A DNA stretch of 64,000 nucleotides, from the NCBI GenBank assembly GCA_031422555.1, contig JANPLZ010000120.1:1-64000 (forward strand). Direction: 5' to 3'. The stretch comes from JANNAT01 sp031422555. Lineage in GTDB: Bacteria; Pseudomonadota; Alphaproteobacteria; Rhodobacterales; Rhodobacteraceae. The stretch's first letter is position 1. Every line of letters begins with the position of its first letter. The notes under the pieces are model-generated. The model saw only the letters and a list, made by a program, of their open reading frames with translations. It was not told the DNA's origin and did not search any database. The translations under genes and the position numbers were made by a program. This document shows positions 39,747 through 48,289 of the stretch, piece after piece.

Positions 39747-40513
39747 TGCCAATCGCCCAAAGTGGACTGCCACAGGGTCAACGCGGCAACCGCGGCCGTA
39801 TCAGCGCGCAAGATGCGGGGGCCAAGCGAGATTGGCACAACCTGCGACATAAGACGCAGGCGGGTTTGCTCGTCGGTGGAAAAGCCGCCTTCGGGGCCAA
39901 TCAGGATGGCCCAAGGCTGATGGCGCGGGCCAGCAAGGGCGGGTTTGGCAAAGGTGGGTTTGGCAAGGGCGGGTTTGGCAAGGGTGGGGGCTTGGGCCAC
40001 CATCGCCTCGTCGCACCACAAAAGTTTGCGGTCGGCGGGAAAGCTGGCCAACAGCTTGTCCAGCGGCGTCAGGTCATCCACTTGGGGCACATAGGTGGCG
40101 CCGCATTGTTCGGCCGCCTCTGTGGCATGGGCTTGCAGACGGTCTTGGCGGATGCGGTCGGCATTGGTGTGGCGGGTTTGCACCGGCAAGATCCGGGCCG
40201 CCCCCATCTCGACTGCTTTTTCCACGATGAAATCGGTGCGGGCCTTTTTAATCGGCGCAAACATCAGCCACAGATCAGGCGGCAAGCGCTGGGTTGCCGT
40301 TTGCACATCGCACTGCAAAACGCCGCCGCGCCGCGCCGCCTTGGCCACGGTCGCGCGCCATTCGCCATCGCGGCCATTGAACAGCAACAAGGGCGCACCC
40401 ACCCCAAGCCGCATGACGTTGAAAAGGTAATTCGCATGGCCCTCGTTCAAAGCCACGGCTTGCCCCGCGCCCAGTGCCTGATCTACATAGAGCCTGATCT
40501 TTGCCTTTTCCAT
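39743..40513 (-). CDS. rsmE: 16S rRNA (uracil1498-N3)-methyltransferase RsmE
   Basis: 256 aa. The N-terminal PUA-like domain (about 1-75) is followed by a SPOUT domain with LMFAPIKKARTDFIVEKAVEMGAARILPV, AEQCGATYVPQV, ILIGPEGGFSTDEQ and SLGPRILRADTAAVAALTLWQ, the family knot. It methylates U1498 in the decoding centre. Unusually, an Ala-Lys-Pro repeat of about 20 residues (LAKPALAKPTFAKPALAGP) is inserted just before the IGPEGG strand, encoded by 15-bp tandem repeats. The ubiA gene diverges 11 bp away. Confidence 0.93.
   Translation of the reverse strand: MEKAKIRLYVDQALGAGQAVALNEGHANYLFNVMRLGVGAPLLLFNGRDGEWRATVAKAARRGGVLQCDVQTATQRLPPDLWLMFAPIKKARTDFIVEKAVEMGAARILPVQTRHTNADRIRQDRLQAHATEAAEQCGATYVPQVDDLTPLDKLLASFPADRKLLWCDEAMVAQAPTLAKPALAKPTFAKPALAGPRHQPWAILIGPEGGFSTDEQTRLRLMSQVVPISLGPRILRADTAAVAALTLWQSTLGDWQ
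39933..39992 (-). repeat. 15-bp tandem repeats inside rsmE
   Basis: Plus-strand units GCAAGGGCGGGTTTG, GCAAAGGTGGGTTTG, GCAAGGGCGGGTTTG and GCAAGGGTGGGGGCT begin at 39933, 39948, 39963 and 39978. Units 1 and 3 are identical. In rsmE they encode the 5-residue repeat AKPAL/AKPTF. Confidence 0.9.
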
Positions 40514-40524
40514 AAAGCGAACCT

Positions 40525-41487
40525 ATGACTGACACGCCAGAAATGCCAGAGGGGCTGCCGGTTTCCGATGCCGCCACCGGCAATTGGGTGGACCGGGTCG
40601 CGCCGCGCGCCAGCCGCCCGTTTTTGCGGCTGTCGCGGGCGGACCGGCCGATTGGCACCTGGTTGTTGCTGATACCTTGTCTGTGGGGCATCGCACTTGC
40701 GGCCTTGCCGACCGGGTTCCGGGCTTGGGATATCTGGCTGGCGCTGTCGTGCGGCGCGGGGGCGTTTTTGATGCGCGGGGCGGGATGCACGTGGAATGAC
40801 ATCAGTGACCGCGCGTTTGATGCCAGCGTCGCGCGCACAAAAAGCCGGCCGCTGCCGTCGGGACAGGTAACCGTTCAGGGCGCATTGATCTGGATGGTGG
40901 TGCAAACCGCAATCGCGGCGCTGATCTTGTTTAGCTATAACTGGCTGGCGATCGGTCTTGGCGTCGGATCGCTTGCGCTGGTGGCGATCTATCCGTTTGC
41001 AAAGCGGTTTACATGGTGGCCACAAGTGTTTTTGGGGTTGGCGTTCAACTGGGGCGCGTTGTTGGCCTATGCGGCGCATGCAGGCCAAGTGACGGTGTCG
41101 GCGCTGTTGCTTTATGCGGCGGGTATCTGCTGGACGTTGTTTTACGACACGATCTATGCCCATCAGGACAAAGACGACGACGCGTTGATCGGCATAAAAT
41201 CTACCGCGCGGTTGTTTGGCAGTGCGACCAAATTCTGGCTGCGCGGCTTTATGATCGGCACCGTTGGGTTCATGGCGGCGGCGGTGATCGTATCGCCTTT
41301 GCCACCCTCTGCAGTGCTGTCATTGGTTGCCGCCCTGATCGGGGTCTGGGGGTTTGGCGCCCATATGGCGTGGTCGATGCGCCGCCTAGACGTTGATGAT
41401 CCCGCGTCCTGCCTGAAAGTGTTCCGCGCCAGCCGCGATGGCGGGCTGATTGCTGCGCTATTTCTTGCCGCAGCGGCTTTCCTTTGA
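40525..41487 (+). CDS. ubiA: 4-hydroxybenzoate polyprenyltransferase
   Basis: 320 aa with about nine membrane helices. The two Asp-rich motifs of the UbiA family are present: GCTWNDISDRAFDASVARTKSRPLPSG (N-D-x-x-D) and DTIYAHQDKDDDALIGIKSTA (D-x-x-x-D in YDTIYAHQD). The sequence SRADRPIGTWLLLIPCLWG at the start is typical of UbiA. It prenylates 4-hydroxybenzoate in ubiquinone synthesis. It is divergent from rsmE, sharing an 11-bp promoterless-looking gap, so its promoter must overlap the rsmE start. Confidence 0.95.
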   Translation: MTDTPEMPEGLPVSDAATGNWVDRVAPRASRPFLRLSRADRPIGTWLLLIPCLWGIALAALPTGFRAWDIWLALSCGAGAFLMRGAGCTWNDISDRAFDASVARTKSRPLPSGQVTVQGALIWMVVQTAIAALILFSYNWLAIGLGVGSLALVAIYPFAKRFTWWPQVFLGLAFNWGALLAYAAHAGQVTVSALLLYAAGICWTLFYDTIYAHQDKDDDALIGIKSTARLFGSATKFWLRGFMIGTVGFMAAAVIVSPLPPSAVLSLVAALIGVWGFGAHMAWSMRRLDVDDPASCLKVFRASRDGGLIAALFLAAAAFL

Positions 41488-41578
41488 TTGCCGAGTTGGC
41501 AGGCGCGCTTTATGCAAGAATGTGGCATGCACGTGCAGACCCAACCACCCGATTCCCAGCAAGTGACCGAAACCTTTG

Positions 41579-43648
41579 GTGAAAACGCCCGCCTTTCGTC
41601 TGCCGCAGTTTGACCGCGCCAAGCTGATAGGCCCGCTTGCCTTTGTGGCGGCGGGGCTGATGTCGGTTTTGGTCGCGTGGGGCAGTGTGGTATTGATCGA
41701 ACGCCTGTCGGTTGCTGCCGTGACATCAAGGCTGTTGTCGGATGGCATCACATGGGCCGCGGTGCAGGCGGATGGGCTGCAAATACACCTGATCGGCACC
41801 GCTCCGAACGAGGCCGCGCGCTACCGTGTTGTCAACCTTGTCGGCAGCGAAGTTGAAGCGTCGCGCGTGCGGGACAAGCTGGAGGTGACCCCCGCAAAAG
41901 CCATCGCAGCCCCCAGCTTTTCGCTGGAAATGCTGCGCAATGATGATGGCATCCAATTGATCGGGCTGTTGCCGGACGGCGAGGCGGAAACCAGTCTGAC
42001 CCAAGCGGCGCAAGCCTTGTCGCCCGATATTCCGCTGTCCGACATGATCGAAACCGCAGCCTATCCCGCACCGGACAGTTGGCAAGCGGCGCTGGACTAC
42101 GGCGTTGCCGCATTGCAATTGCTGCCGCGGTCGAAAATTTCGGTGTCGGCGGACCGCGTTGCCATCACCGCGATTGCAATATCCGAGGCGGAAAAGCGCA
42201 GCTTGACAGCACAGTTGACCGCATCAAAACCACCGGGGCTGTCGGTGACGATTGACATCTCGGCGCCGCGCCCGGTGTTGACGCCGTTTACCCTGCGGTT
42301 CGTAAAGGACGCCACATCGGCGCGGTTTGATGCTTGTTCTGCCGATACCGATGTCGCGCGCGCCCGCATTATTGCCGCCGCCAACGCCGCCGGGGCCGAA
42401 GGGCGCAGCGTATGTATCGTGGGTCTGGGCGTTCCCAGCCCCAGTTGGTCATCGGCCACCAGTGCGGGCATCGCAGCGGTGGCAGAACTGGCCAGTGCTA
42501 CGATCACCTTCAAAGACGCCGATGTGTCGTTGCAAGCGGGCAGCGATGTGTCACAAGCCGATTTTGACCGCGTTGTCGGTGAGCTGGAGGCAGCTTTGCC
42601 CGAGGTGTTCTCGCTGAACGCCACCCTGGACAAGAAGGCCAGTGCGGGCAACGAAGGTCCGGTCGAATTTACCGCTGTCCTTGCGCCAGAAACCGGCAGG
42701 CTGGAATTGCGCGGGCGGTTGACCGATGATCGGCTGCGCGCCGCCGTTGACAGCTTTGCCCGCGCGGAATTTGGCGGATCAAATGTTTATCTTGCCACCC
42801 GCATTGACGCCGAATTGCCGGATGGCTGGCCCGCGCGGGTGTTGGCGGGGCTGCAAGCACTGGCGCAATTGGAACATGGTAGTCTGCTGGTGACGGCGCA
42901 AACGGTTGAAATTTCTGGCGTGACCGGATCGACCAGCGGCAAATCGCGGATTTCACAGATTTTGTCCGACAAGTTGGGGCAGGGCAAAACCTTTAAGGTC
43001 AGTGTCAGCTACGACAAAGAACTTGATCCGCTGGCTGCCCTGCCAACGCCGTCGGAATGCGCGGGCTTTGTGGATGACGCGCTGGCGCGGGGCAAGATCA
43101 CCTTTACCCCCGGCTCGGCCGAAATCGACAGCAAAGCTGGGGCGGTGATGACAGCACTTGCCGATGCCTTGTCGGATTGTCCGGGGATCAAGATGGAAAT
43201 CGCCGGCTATACCGACGCTCAGGGGTCGGAAGAAGGCAATCGTGCATTGTCCCAAGCCCGTGCCGAAGCGGTCTTGGTGGCCTTGCAGGGCCGTCAGGTT
43301 GATGTGGCGGGCATGGTAGCCAAAGGCTATGGCGAGACTGATCCTTTGGCGGATAACAAAACCGAAGCTGGCCGTGAGGCCAATCGGCGGATCGAAATCA
43401 CCCTGATTGGTGGGGCGGCACGATCTGCAGGGGCGGCCACCGGTTTGATTGATGCGGTGACGCTGGGCGATGAAGGCGGGCCCAGCGGCGCCCCGGCAGA
43501 CCCGGCGCAAACCGATACCGCAGTCCCGGCGCTGTCGCCCCCGGCAGATCCTGCCGCCGCCGCCGATTTTTCGGGCGACGCAAGCCCGTCGGTGGCCCCA
43601 TTGAAAAATACCCTTCGCCCCAAGCTGCGTGCGGCCACGGGCGGGTGA
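41579..43648 (+). CDS. Large OmpA/BON-domain envelope protein
   Basis: About 689 aa; start either GTG 41579 or TTG 41576, with no strong ribosome binding site. One membrane helix (about 18-40) anchors a long extracytoplasmic part. I see two BON-like regions, one early (GITWAAVQADGLQIHLIGTAPNEAARYRVVNLV) and one near 330-400 (KKASAGNEGPVEFTAVLAPETGRLELRGRL). An OmpA_C domain follows (about 505-620): ITFTPGSAEIDSKAGAVM, IEMIAGYTDAQGSEEGN-like text (seen as MEIAGYTDAQGSEEGNRALSQARAEAV) and GYGETDPLADNKTEAGREANRRIEI. The tail is Pro/Ala-rich. It probably bridges inner membrane and cell wall. The next gene encodes a coiled-coil membrane protein. Confidence 0.85.
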   Translation: MKTPAFRLPQFDRAKLIGPLAFVAAGLMSVLVAWGSVVLIERLSVAAVTSRLLSDGITWAAVQADGLQIHLIGTAPNEAARYRVVNLVGSEVEASRVRDKLEVTPAKAIAAPSFSLEMLRNDDGIQLIGLLPDGEAETSLTQAAQALSPDIPLSDMIETAAYPAPDSWQAALDYGVAALQLLPRSKISVSADRVAITAIAISEAEKRSLTAQLTASKPPGLSVTIDISAPRPVLTPFTLRFVKDATSARFDACSADTDVARARIIAAANAAGAEGRSVCIVGLGVPSPSWSSATSAGIAAVAELASATITFKDADVSLQAGSDVSQADFDRVVGELEAALPEVFSLNATLDKKASAGNEGPVEFTAVLAPETGRLELRGRLTDDRLRAAVDSFARAEFGGSNVYLATRIDAELPDGWPARVLAGLQALAQLEHGSLLVTAQTVEISGVTGSTSGKSRISQILSDKLGQGKTFKVSVSYDKELDPLAALPTPSECAGFVDDALARGKITFTPGSAEIDSKAGAVMTALADALSDCPGIKMEIAGYTDAQGSEEGNRALSQARAEAVLVALQGRQVDVAGMVAKGYGETDPLADNKTEAGREANRRIEITLIGGAARSAGAATGLIDAVTLGDEGGPSGAPADPAQTDTAVPALSPPADPAAAADFSGDASPSVAPLKNTLRPKLRAATGG

Positions 43649-43666
43649 CAGAAAGCAGAAATACCC

Positions 43667-43996
43667 ATGAACCGCACCGAATTCATCATTGCAACCGCGA
43701 TTATTCTGCTTTTGGCCTTTGCAATGGGCTGGTTCACCTATTGGCTGATGCACCGGTTTACCCGGGTGGCGGGAGGTGACATGGGGGAAATGGACCGGCT
43801 GGCGCAATCGCTGCACGAGGCCGAGGAAGTGCGCGATCAGGCCATCATCTATCTGGAACAGCGCGAGGCCGAGTTGATGAACCAGATTGCGCAAACCGAA
43901 GCCGAATTGCGCGCCGCGATGGAAGGCCTGCGTGATGCGCGCCACGAGGCCGAAGAAATGCGCGCCTATATCGAGCGGATGCACGCGAACGGCTAG
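43667..43996 (+). CDS. Small membrane protein with C-terminal coiled coil
   Basis: 109 aa. One membrane helix (about 5-28, EFIIATAIILLLAFAMGWFTYWLM) is followed by a continuous charged helix from EMDRLAQSLHEAEEVRDQ to the end, with heptad-like spacing and high Glu/Ala content. It starts 18 bp after the BON/OmpA gene, so the two are likely co-expressed and may interact. No family name recognised. Confidence 0.75.
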   Translation: MNRTEFIIATAIILLLAFAMGWFTYWLMHRFTRVAGGDMGEMDRLAQSLHEAEEVRDQAIIYLEQREAELMNQIAQTEAELRAAMEGLRDARHEAEEMRAYIERMHANG

Positions 43997-44007
43997 GGCC
44001 TCGCGCG

Positions 44008-44029
44008 AAAATTCTTAAGGAAGAATTTT
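44008..44029 (+). repeat. AT-rich inverted repeat at a gene end (copy 2)
   Basis: AAAATTCTT-AAGG-AAGAATTTT, a perfect 9-bp stem 11 bp after the coiled-coil gene. It is followed immediately by the GC-rich composite repeat, forming a double hairpin. Confidence 0.65.
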
Positions 44030-44030
44030 G

Positions 44031-44085
44031 CAGACAGGGGGCTGTCTGCCCCCTGACCCCCGAGAGTATTTCGGCCAAAATGAAA
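44031..44085 (+). repeat. Composite intergenic repeat, GC hairpin plus CCCCCGAG..TATTT (copy 2)
   Basis: CAGACAG-GGGG-CTGTCTG is a perfect 7-bp stem and GGGGG/CCCCC offers an alternative fold. Then CCCCCGAGAGTATTTCGGCC. It aligns with the minus-strand copy at 59117-59166 across GGGGGCTGTCTGCC and CCCCCGAG. It may double as terminator for the upstream gene. Confidence 0.7.
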
Positions 44086-44093
44086 GCCATGTG

Positions 44094-44873
44094 TCAGATG
44101 TCGATCAGGCAGGTGTTCATTAATGCGGAATTGGCATCGGCCAGATCGTCGATCACATCGAAATGATGGCGATGGGGGGCAACCGTCCACGGGCAGGCCC
44201 AGTGTTCCGACAGCAGGCGGGCTTGCCACAGAAAGCTGGGGCGTTCTTGCCCGCCAACCCAGATATGGGTCGCGCAAGTTGCGGCGCGGGGGTGGTTTAC
44301 CGGGCTTTCCCGGGCGACTTCGGCGTCGGTCAGGCGCAATTGTTCATTCATTTTGGTGTGCATCAGCGGGGCCAGATCGGCCAGCGGCGAAATCGGCACC
44401 ACCCGGCGGAGTCCGGGCAGGGCGATATCGGCGCAGGCCAGCCGGGCCGCCAGATGCCCGCCAGCCGAATGTCCTGTCACCACCAGCGGGCCCGGACTGT
44501 GGGCAGAGGCTGCGATCACGGCGCTGGCGATTTCCGCCGTGATTTGGGTGATGCGTGCCAAAGGGGCCAGCGTGTAAGACGGCATGGCCACCGCCCAGCC
44601 GCGTGCCAGCGCCCCCGCCGCCAGATGCGACCAGCTTTCGCGGCCAAAGGCCAACCAATAGCCGCCGTGAATATAGACCATCAAGCCGCGCGGCGTGGCT
44701 TCGGGCAAGAAAAGATCAAACCTGTGCCGATCCGTCGGGCCATAGACCAGCCCCAGCCGCGCGCGCCCCCCAAGGCCGTCACGAAACTGCGCCGCCTTGT
44801 GTTGCCAGCGCGGCGGATAGTCTTTGGCCCCGGCGATGAACGCGCCATTGGCATAAGCAAGGTCATAATCCAT
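44094..44873 (-). CDS. Alpha/beta hydrolase, kynurenine-formamidase/esterase-like
   Basis: 259 aa. Oxyanion motif YIHGGYWLAFGRESW (HGGYW), nucleophile elbow VTGHSAGGHLAARL with the catalytic Ser, and a late His in HRHHFDVIDDLAD; Asp is probably in the segment THIWVGGQERPSF or nearby. The HGGxW and GHSAGGH layout is that of bacterial arylformamidases and HSL-type esterases. No kynurenine pathway genes are adjacent, so the substrate is open. Its N-terminus (MDYDLAYANGAFIAGAKDYPPRW) is also typical of that group. Divergent from gabD. Confidence 0.88.
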   Translation of the reverse strand: MDYDLAYANGAFIAGAKDYPPRWQHKAAQFRDGLGGRARLGLVYGPTDRHRFDLFLPEATPRGLMVYIHGGYWLAFGRESWSHLAAGALARGWAVAMPSYTLAPLARITQITAEIASAVIAASAHSPGPLVVTGHSAGGHLAARLACADIALPGLRRVVPISPLADLAPLMHTKMNEQLRLTDAEVARESPVNHPRAATCATHIWVGGQERPSFLWQARLLSEHWACPWTVAPHRHHFDVIDDLADANSALMNTCLIDI

Positions 44874-44980
44874 CGCAGCCCTGCAGGTTTGATCAAAATA
44901 TCATCGCTACGCTGCACCAGAACTGGACTTTTTCCAAGTGTCCATGCGAAGGAGTGTCCATCGCATTATGGGAGGCCCAC

Positions 44981-46459
44981 ATGCTTGATTCCGTCACTGA
45001 CCTGCGTTCCATCCTGAAAGACCCCGGTCTTTTGCCGAACAAGGCTTATGTTGCCGGGCAATGGGTGGATGCCGCCGATGGCGCTACTTTTGCTGTGATC
45101 AACCCGGCGCGCGGCGATGTGATTGCCCATGTGCCCGATCTGACCCGCGCTGATGCGGCGCGCGCGATTGCGGCCGCCGATGTGGCGCGGCGCGACTGGG
45201 CGGCGCGCACTGGCAAAGAACGCGCCGCCGTGATGCGCAAATGGTTTGATCTGTGCATGGCCGCCCAAGACGATCTGGCCGCAATTCTGACCGCCGAGAT
45301 GGGCAAACCGCTGGCCGAGGCCAAAGGCGAGATCGCCTATGGGTCGGCCTATATCGAATGGTTCGGCGAAGAGGCCAAGCGCACCTATGGCGAGATTATT
45401 CCCGGCCATATGCGCGACAAACGCATTTCGGTGATCAAACAGCCGATTGGGGTTTGCGCCTCGATCACGCCGTGGAATTTTCCCAATGCGATGATCGCGC
45501 GCAAAGTGGCACCGGCGCTGGCGGCGGGCTGTGGTTTTGTGGCGCGGCCTGCGGCGGAAACGCCATTGTCGGCGCTTGCACTGGCGGTGCTGGCCGAACG
45601 CGCCGGGGTGCCGGGCGGTGTGTTTTCGGTGATCACCTCCAAGCGGTCGTCGGAAATTGGCAAGGAATTTTGCGAGAACCCGGCCATTCGCAAGATCACC
45701 TTTACCGGTTCAACCGAAGTGGGGCGGATATTACTGCGTCAGGCGGCTGATCAGGTGTTGAAATGCAGCATGGAGTTGGGCGGCAACGCGCCTTTCATCG
45801 TGTTTGACGATGCCGATCTGGATGCGGCCGTTGAAGGCGCGATGATTTCCAAGTTCCGCAACAATGGCCAGACCTGCGTTTGTGCCAACCGGATTTACGT
45901 GCAGGCCGCAGTCTATGACGCCTTTGCGACCAAACTGGCGGCGGCGGTGGCCAAGTTGTCCATCGGCGATGGGCTGAAGGCTGGCACCACGACCGGGCCT
46001 TTGATCAACATGGACGCGGTGGAAAAGGTCGAGGAACATATCGCCGATGTGCTGGCCGGGGGTGGCAAGATCTTGACCGGGGGCAAACGGCATGCGTTGG
46101 GTGGCACGTTCTTTGAACCCACGGTGGTGACAGGCGTGACGCCTGCGATGATGGTGGCCAATGAGGAAACCTTTGGCCCGCTGGCCCCTTTGTTCAAGTT
46201 CGACACCGAAGACGAGGTTATCCGCCGCGCCAATGACACGATTTTTGGTCTGGCCAGCTATTTCTATGCCCGCGATATCGGCCGCATCACCCGGGTGCAG
46301 GAACAGTTGGAATATGGCATGGTTGGCGTCAATACCGGGCTGATTTCCAATGAAATGGCACCGTTTGGTGGGGTAAAACAATCAGGTCTGGGCCGCGAAG
46401 GCAGCCATCACGGCATTGATGACTATATGGAGCTTAAGTATATCTGCCTGTCGATCTGA
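44981..46459 (+). CDS. gabD: NAD(P)-dependent succinate-semialdehyde dehydrogenase
   Basis: 492 aa from ATG 44981, chosen because GGGAGG lies 6-11 nt upstream. ALDH features: SITPWNFPNAMIARKVAPAL, FTGSTEVGR, catalytic Glu in MELGGNAPF (E266), catalytic Cys in NNGQTCVCANR (C299) and EETFGPLAPLFKF. The arrangement and the C-terminal GVKQSGLGREGSHHGIDDYMELKYIC match GabD. One oddity: ALDHs usually have Lys in the cofactor-site K-P-A/S; here it is Arg (FVARPAAETPLSAL, R189). It oxidises succinate semialdehyde to succinate. No gabT lies nearby. Confidence 0.92.
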   Translation: MLDSVTDLRSILKDPGLLPNKAYVAGQWVDAADGATFAVINPARGDVIAHVPDLTRADAARAIAAADVARRDWAARTGKERAAVMRKWFDLCMAAQDDLAAILTAEMGKPLAEAKGEIAYGSAYIEWFGEEAKRTYGEIIPGHMRDKRISVIKQPIGVCASITPWNFPNAMIARKVAPALAAGCGFVARPAAETPLSALALAVLAERAGVPGGVFSVITSKRSSEIGKEFCENPAIRKITFTGSTEVGRILLRQAADQVLKCSMELGGNAPFIVFDDADLDAAVEGAMISKFRNNGQTCVCANRIYVQAAVYDAFATKLAAAVAKLSIGDGLKAGTTTGPLINMDAVEKVEEHIADVLAGGGKILTGGKRHALGGTFFEPTVVTGVTPAMMVANEETFGPLAPLFKFDTEDEVIRRANDTIFGLASYFYARDIGRITRVQEQLEYGMVGVNTGLISNEMAPFGGVKQSGLGREGSHHGIDDYMELKYICLSI

Positions 46460-46477
46460 GGGATCGCTGCGATACCG

Positions 46478-46506
46478 AAACGGGGGCCTTGGCCCCCGTT
46501 TTGTTT
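46478..46506 (+). terminator. Bidirectional terminator between gabD and the YgiB-like gene
   Basis: AAACGGGGGCC (46478-46488), TT, GGCCCCCGTTTT (46491-46502), between two convergent genes. 18 bp after the gabD stop. Confidence 0.88.
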
Positions 46507-46521
46507 GGCAGCTAGCCGGCT

Positions 46522-47103
46522 TTATCCCCCGGTGCGGGTGCCGCCCGCGTTGCCAAAGCCACCGCGCTGCGCGACGGCGGCGCGTGTCATCGGGGGCTGG
46601 CCTTTGGTGACGGCGGCTTTTTGAAAGGCGGTCGCTGCAATTTGGCCGCCGCTGTTCAGGCTGCCAATTCTTGTGCCGCCATTGGGCGTCGAAAACCCGC
46701 CGCCACTGGTTTTGACCACCGGTTGTGACATCACCCGCCCGCCACCCAAAGCCTGCCCCATCATATAGCCGACCAACAGCGGCATAAAGATGCCGCCGCC
46801 AGATCCCCCGCCCGAGACGCTGTCTGCCCCGCAGGCCCCGACACCATGTTCGCCTTCGCAAACCTCGCGGCTTTCATAGCGGGGGGCGGTTTCGTCATGC
46901 AGGGCCTGGGCTTCGGCGAAGGCGTCGTTGCAGTCTTTTTCGGTGAACCAGCCGCCCGGACTGGCTGCGGCCAGACAACTTGCCTGATCGGGAAAGGCGG
47001 CGGCTTCGGTTTTTTCTTCCTGACAACCGGCCAAAGCAAAGGCTGCGGCCCCAAGGATGAACAAGGCGGCACTGCGGGAACGTTTTTGCGTGTGTCTGGT
47101 CAC
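46522..47103 (-). CDS. DUF1190 (YgiB-like) lipoprotein
   Basis: 193 aa from the GTG at 47103, five bases after the YgiC-like stop, with GAAGG upstream. Lipoprotein signal ALFILGAAAFALAGCQEE with the lipidated Cys. The mature part fits DUF1190: FPDQASCLAAASPGGWFTEKDCNDAFAEAQALHDETAPRYESREVCEGEHGVGACG in parts, with paired cysteines, then a Gly-rich low-complexity C-half (SGGGSGGG, GQALGGG, TRTGG). Function is unknown. The YgiB-YgiC pairing with a glutathionylspermidine-synthase-like ATP-grasp enzyme is the same as in E. coli. Confidence 0.85.
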   Translation of the reverse strand: MTRHTQKRSRSAALFILGAAAFALAGCQEEKTEAAAFPDQASCLAAASPGGWFTEKDCNDAFAEAQALHDETAPRYESREVCEGEHGVGACGADSVSGGGSGGGIFMPLLVGYMMGQALGGGRVMSQPVVKTSGGGFSTPNGGTRIGSLNSGGQIAATAFQKAAVTKGQPPMTRAAVAQRGGFGNAGGTRTGG

Positions 47104-47107
47104 GGGA

Positions 47108-48289
47108 TCAGCCTTCGATGAAATGTGGTTTGAACCTTGACAGGTCTTGGGTGATGCGGCTGGCGTCTTCGCGCAGGCCCATGCCGACACAAACCTCGCC
47201 AACGATCCATGCACCAATCACCGGACGCATGCCGCCCATCACTGGCAAAGGCTGATAGGCTTGGATGATTTTAGGGTGATGATCGTAGGTGGTTTCCTTG
47301 GCGGCCTCGGTAATTACGCCGCTTTCGACGATGGCAACCGACGCGCCTTCGCGCGAAAAGATCGGCTTGATCACATGGCTTTGGGTCAGCAGCGCGGCAG
47401 CTTTGGCATTGGTTGCGGCATCATCCGCAAAATAGCTGGGCAGCAGGTTGGGATGGCCTTCAAACATTTGCCACAGCACCGGCAGCAAGGCTTTGTTCGA
47501 CACCAGCGCTTTCCACGCCGGTTCAACAAACCGGCAGTTTGCGCCTGCGATGGCATCGGCGAACGGATCGCGCAGCAGGTCTTCCCAAGGGTAAAGTTTG
47601 AATAGCGCGCCGATAACGCGGTCTTCGCCATCGCTGAACTGGCCACGATCGGACAGGCCGATTTTTTCCAGATCGGTGTAATGGGCAAACAACCCCGCCT
47701 CACGCGCGGCCCAAGCCAAGGTTTCGACGGTGGCGTAATCTTCGGGCGCATCGGTGATGGCGGCAAAATGCACATCGGTTTTGGCGGCAAAGATCTCGGC
47801 AAAGCGGGCAACCAACGCTTCGTGGATACTGTTAAACTGGTCGGTTTGCGCCGACAACACCCGCGCCGCTTGTTGTTGTTCAAACCACAGCCATTGAAAC
47901 GACGCGCTTTCATACAAGGCGGTTGGTGTGTCGGCGTTGTATTCCAGCATTTTGGCAAGGCCGCTGCCATCATACGCCAAATCGAACCGGCCATAAAGTT
48001 CAGGCTCGCGTGCGTGCCAACTGTTGGCAATCAAGTCCCAATGCGCGTCAGGGATGCCCATCCGCGCCATCAGCTGTTCCGACCCCACGATGTTTGCAAC
48101 CGCCTCGCGGCACATTGCATGCAGGGCAGTGCAGGGGTCTTCGATATCCTCCTCGACCTGCTGCAGCGTAAAGGCATAGGCCGATGTTTCGTCCCAATAG
48201 GGTTCGCCGTACATATCGGCAAAGGTGAAGCCCAGCTTTGCGGCCTCGGTGCGCCAATCGGGGCGTTCGGGTAGGGGAATGCGTTTCAA
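47108..48289 (-). CDS. Glutathionylspermidine synthase family protein (YgiC-like, ATP-grasp)
   Basis: 393 aa from a TTG at 48289, preferred because GGAG lies 7-10 nt upstream; an ATG at 48316 would add nine residues. The ATP-grasp/glutathionylspermidine-synthetase fold is shown by FADMYGEPYWDETSAYAFTLQQVEEDIE, YGRFDLAYDGSGLAKMLEYNADTPTALYE, FKLYPWEDLLRDPFADAI, LPSYFADDA, HVIKPIFSREGASVAI and VIGAWIVGEVCVGMGLRED. The family forms amide bonds with ATP; YgiC of E. coli does not make glutathionylspermidine itself, so the product is unknown. It is directly followed by the DUF1190 lipoprotein gene. Confidence 0.88.
   Translation of the reverse strand: MKRIPLPERPDWRTEAAKLGFTFADMYGEPYWDETSAYAFTLQQVEEDIEDPCTALHAMCREAVANIVGSEQLMARMGIPDAHWDLIANSWHAREPELYGRFDLAYDGSGLAKMLEYNADTPTALYESASFQWLWFEQQQAARVLSAQTDQFNSIHEALVARFAEIFAAKTDVHFAAITDAPEDYATVETLAWAAREAGLFAHYTDLEKIGLSDRGQFSDGEDRVIGALFKLYPWEDLLRDPFADAIAGANCRFVEPAWKALVSNKALLPVLWQMFEGHPNLLPSYFADDAATNAKAAALLTQSHVIKPIFSREGASVAIVESGVITEAAKETTYDHHPKIIQAYQPLPVMGGMRPVIGAWIVGEVCVGMGLREDASRITQDLSRFKPHFIEG

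Noticed and set aside
39746..40528. 260-codon plus-strand frame with GFGKGG repeats
   Set aside because: The Gly-Lys repeat is the antisense reading of the 15-bp repeats in rsmE, which has clear family motifs on the minus strand.
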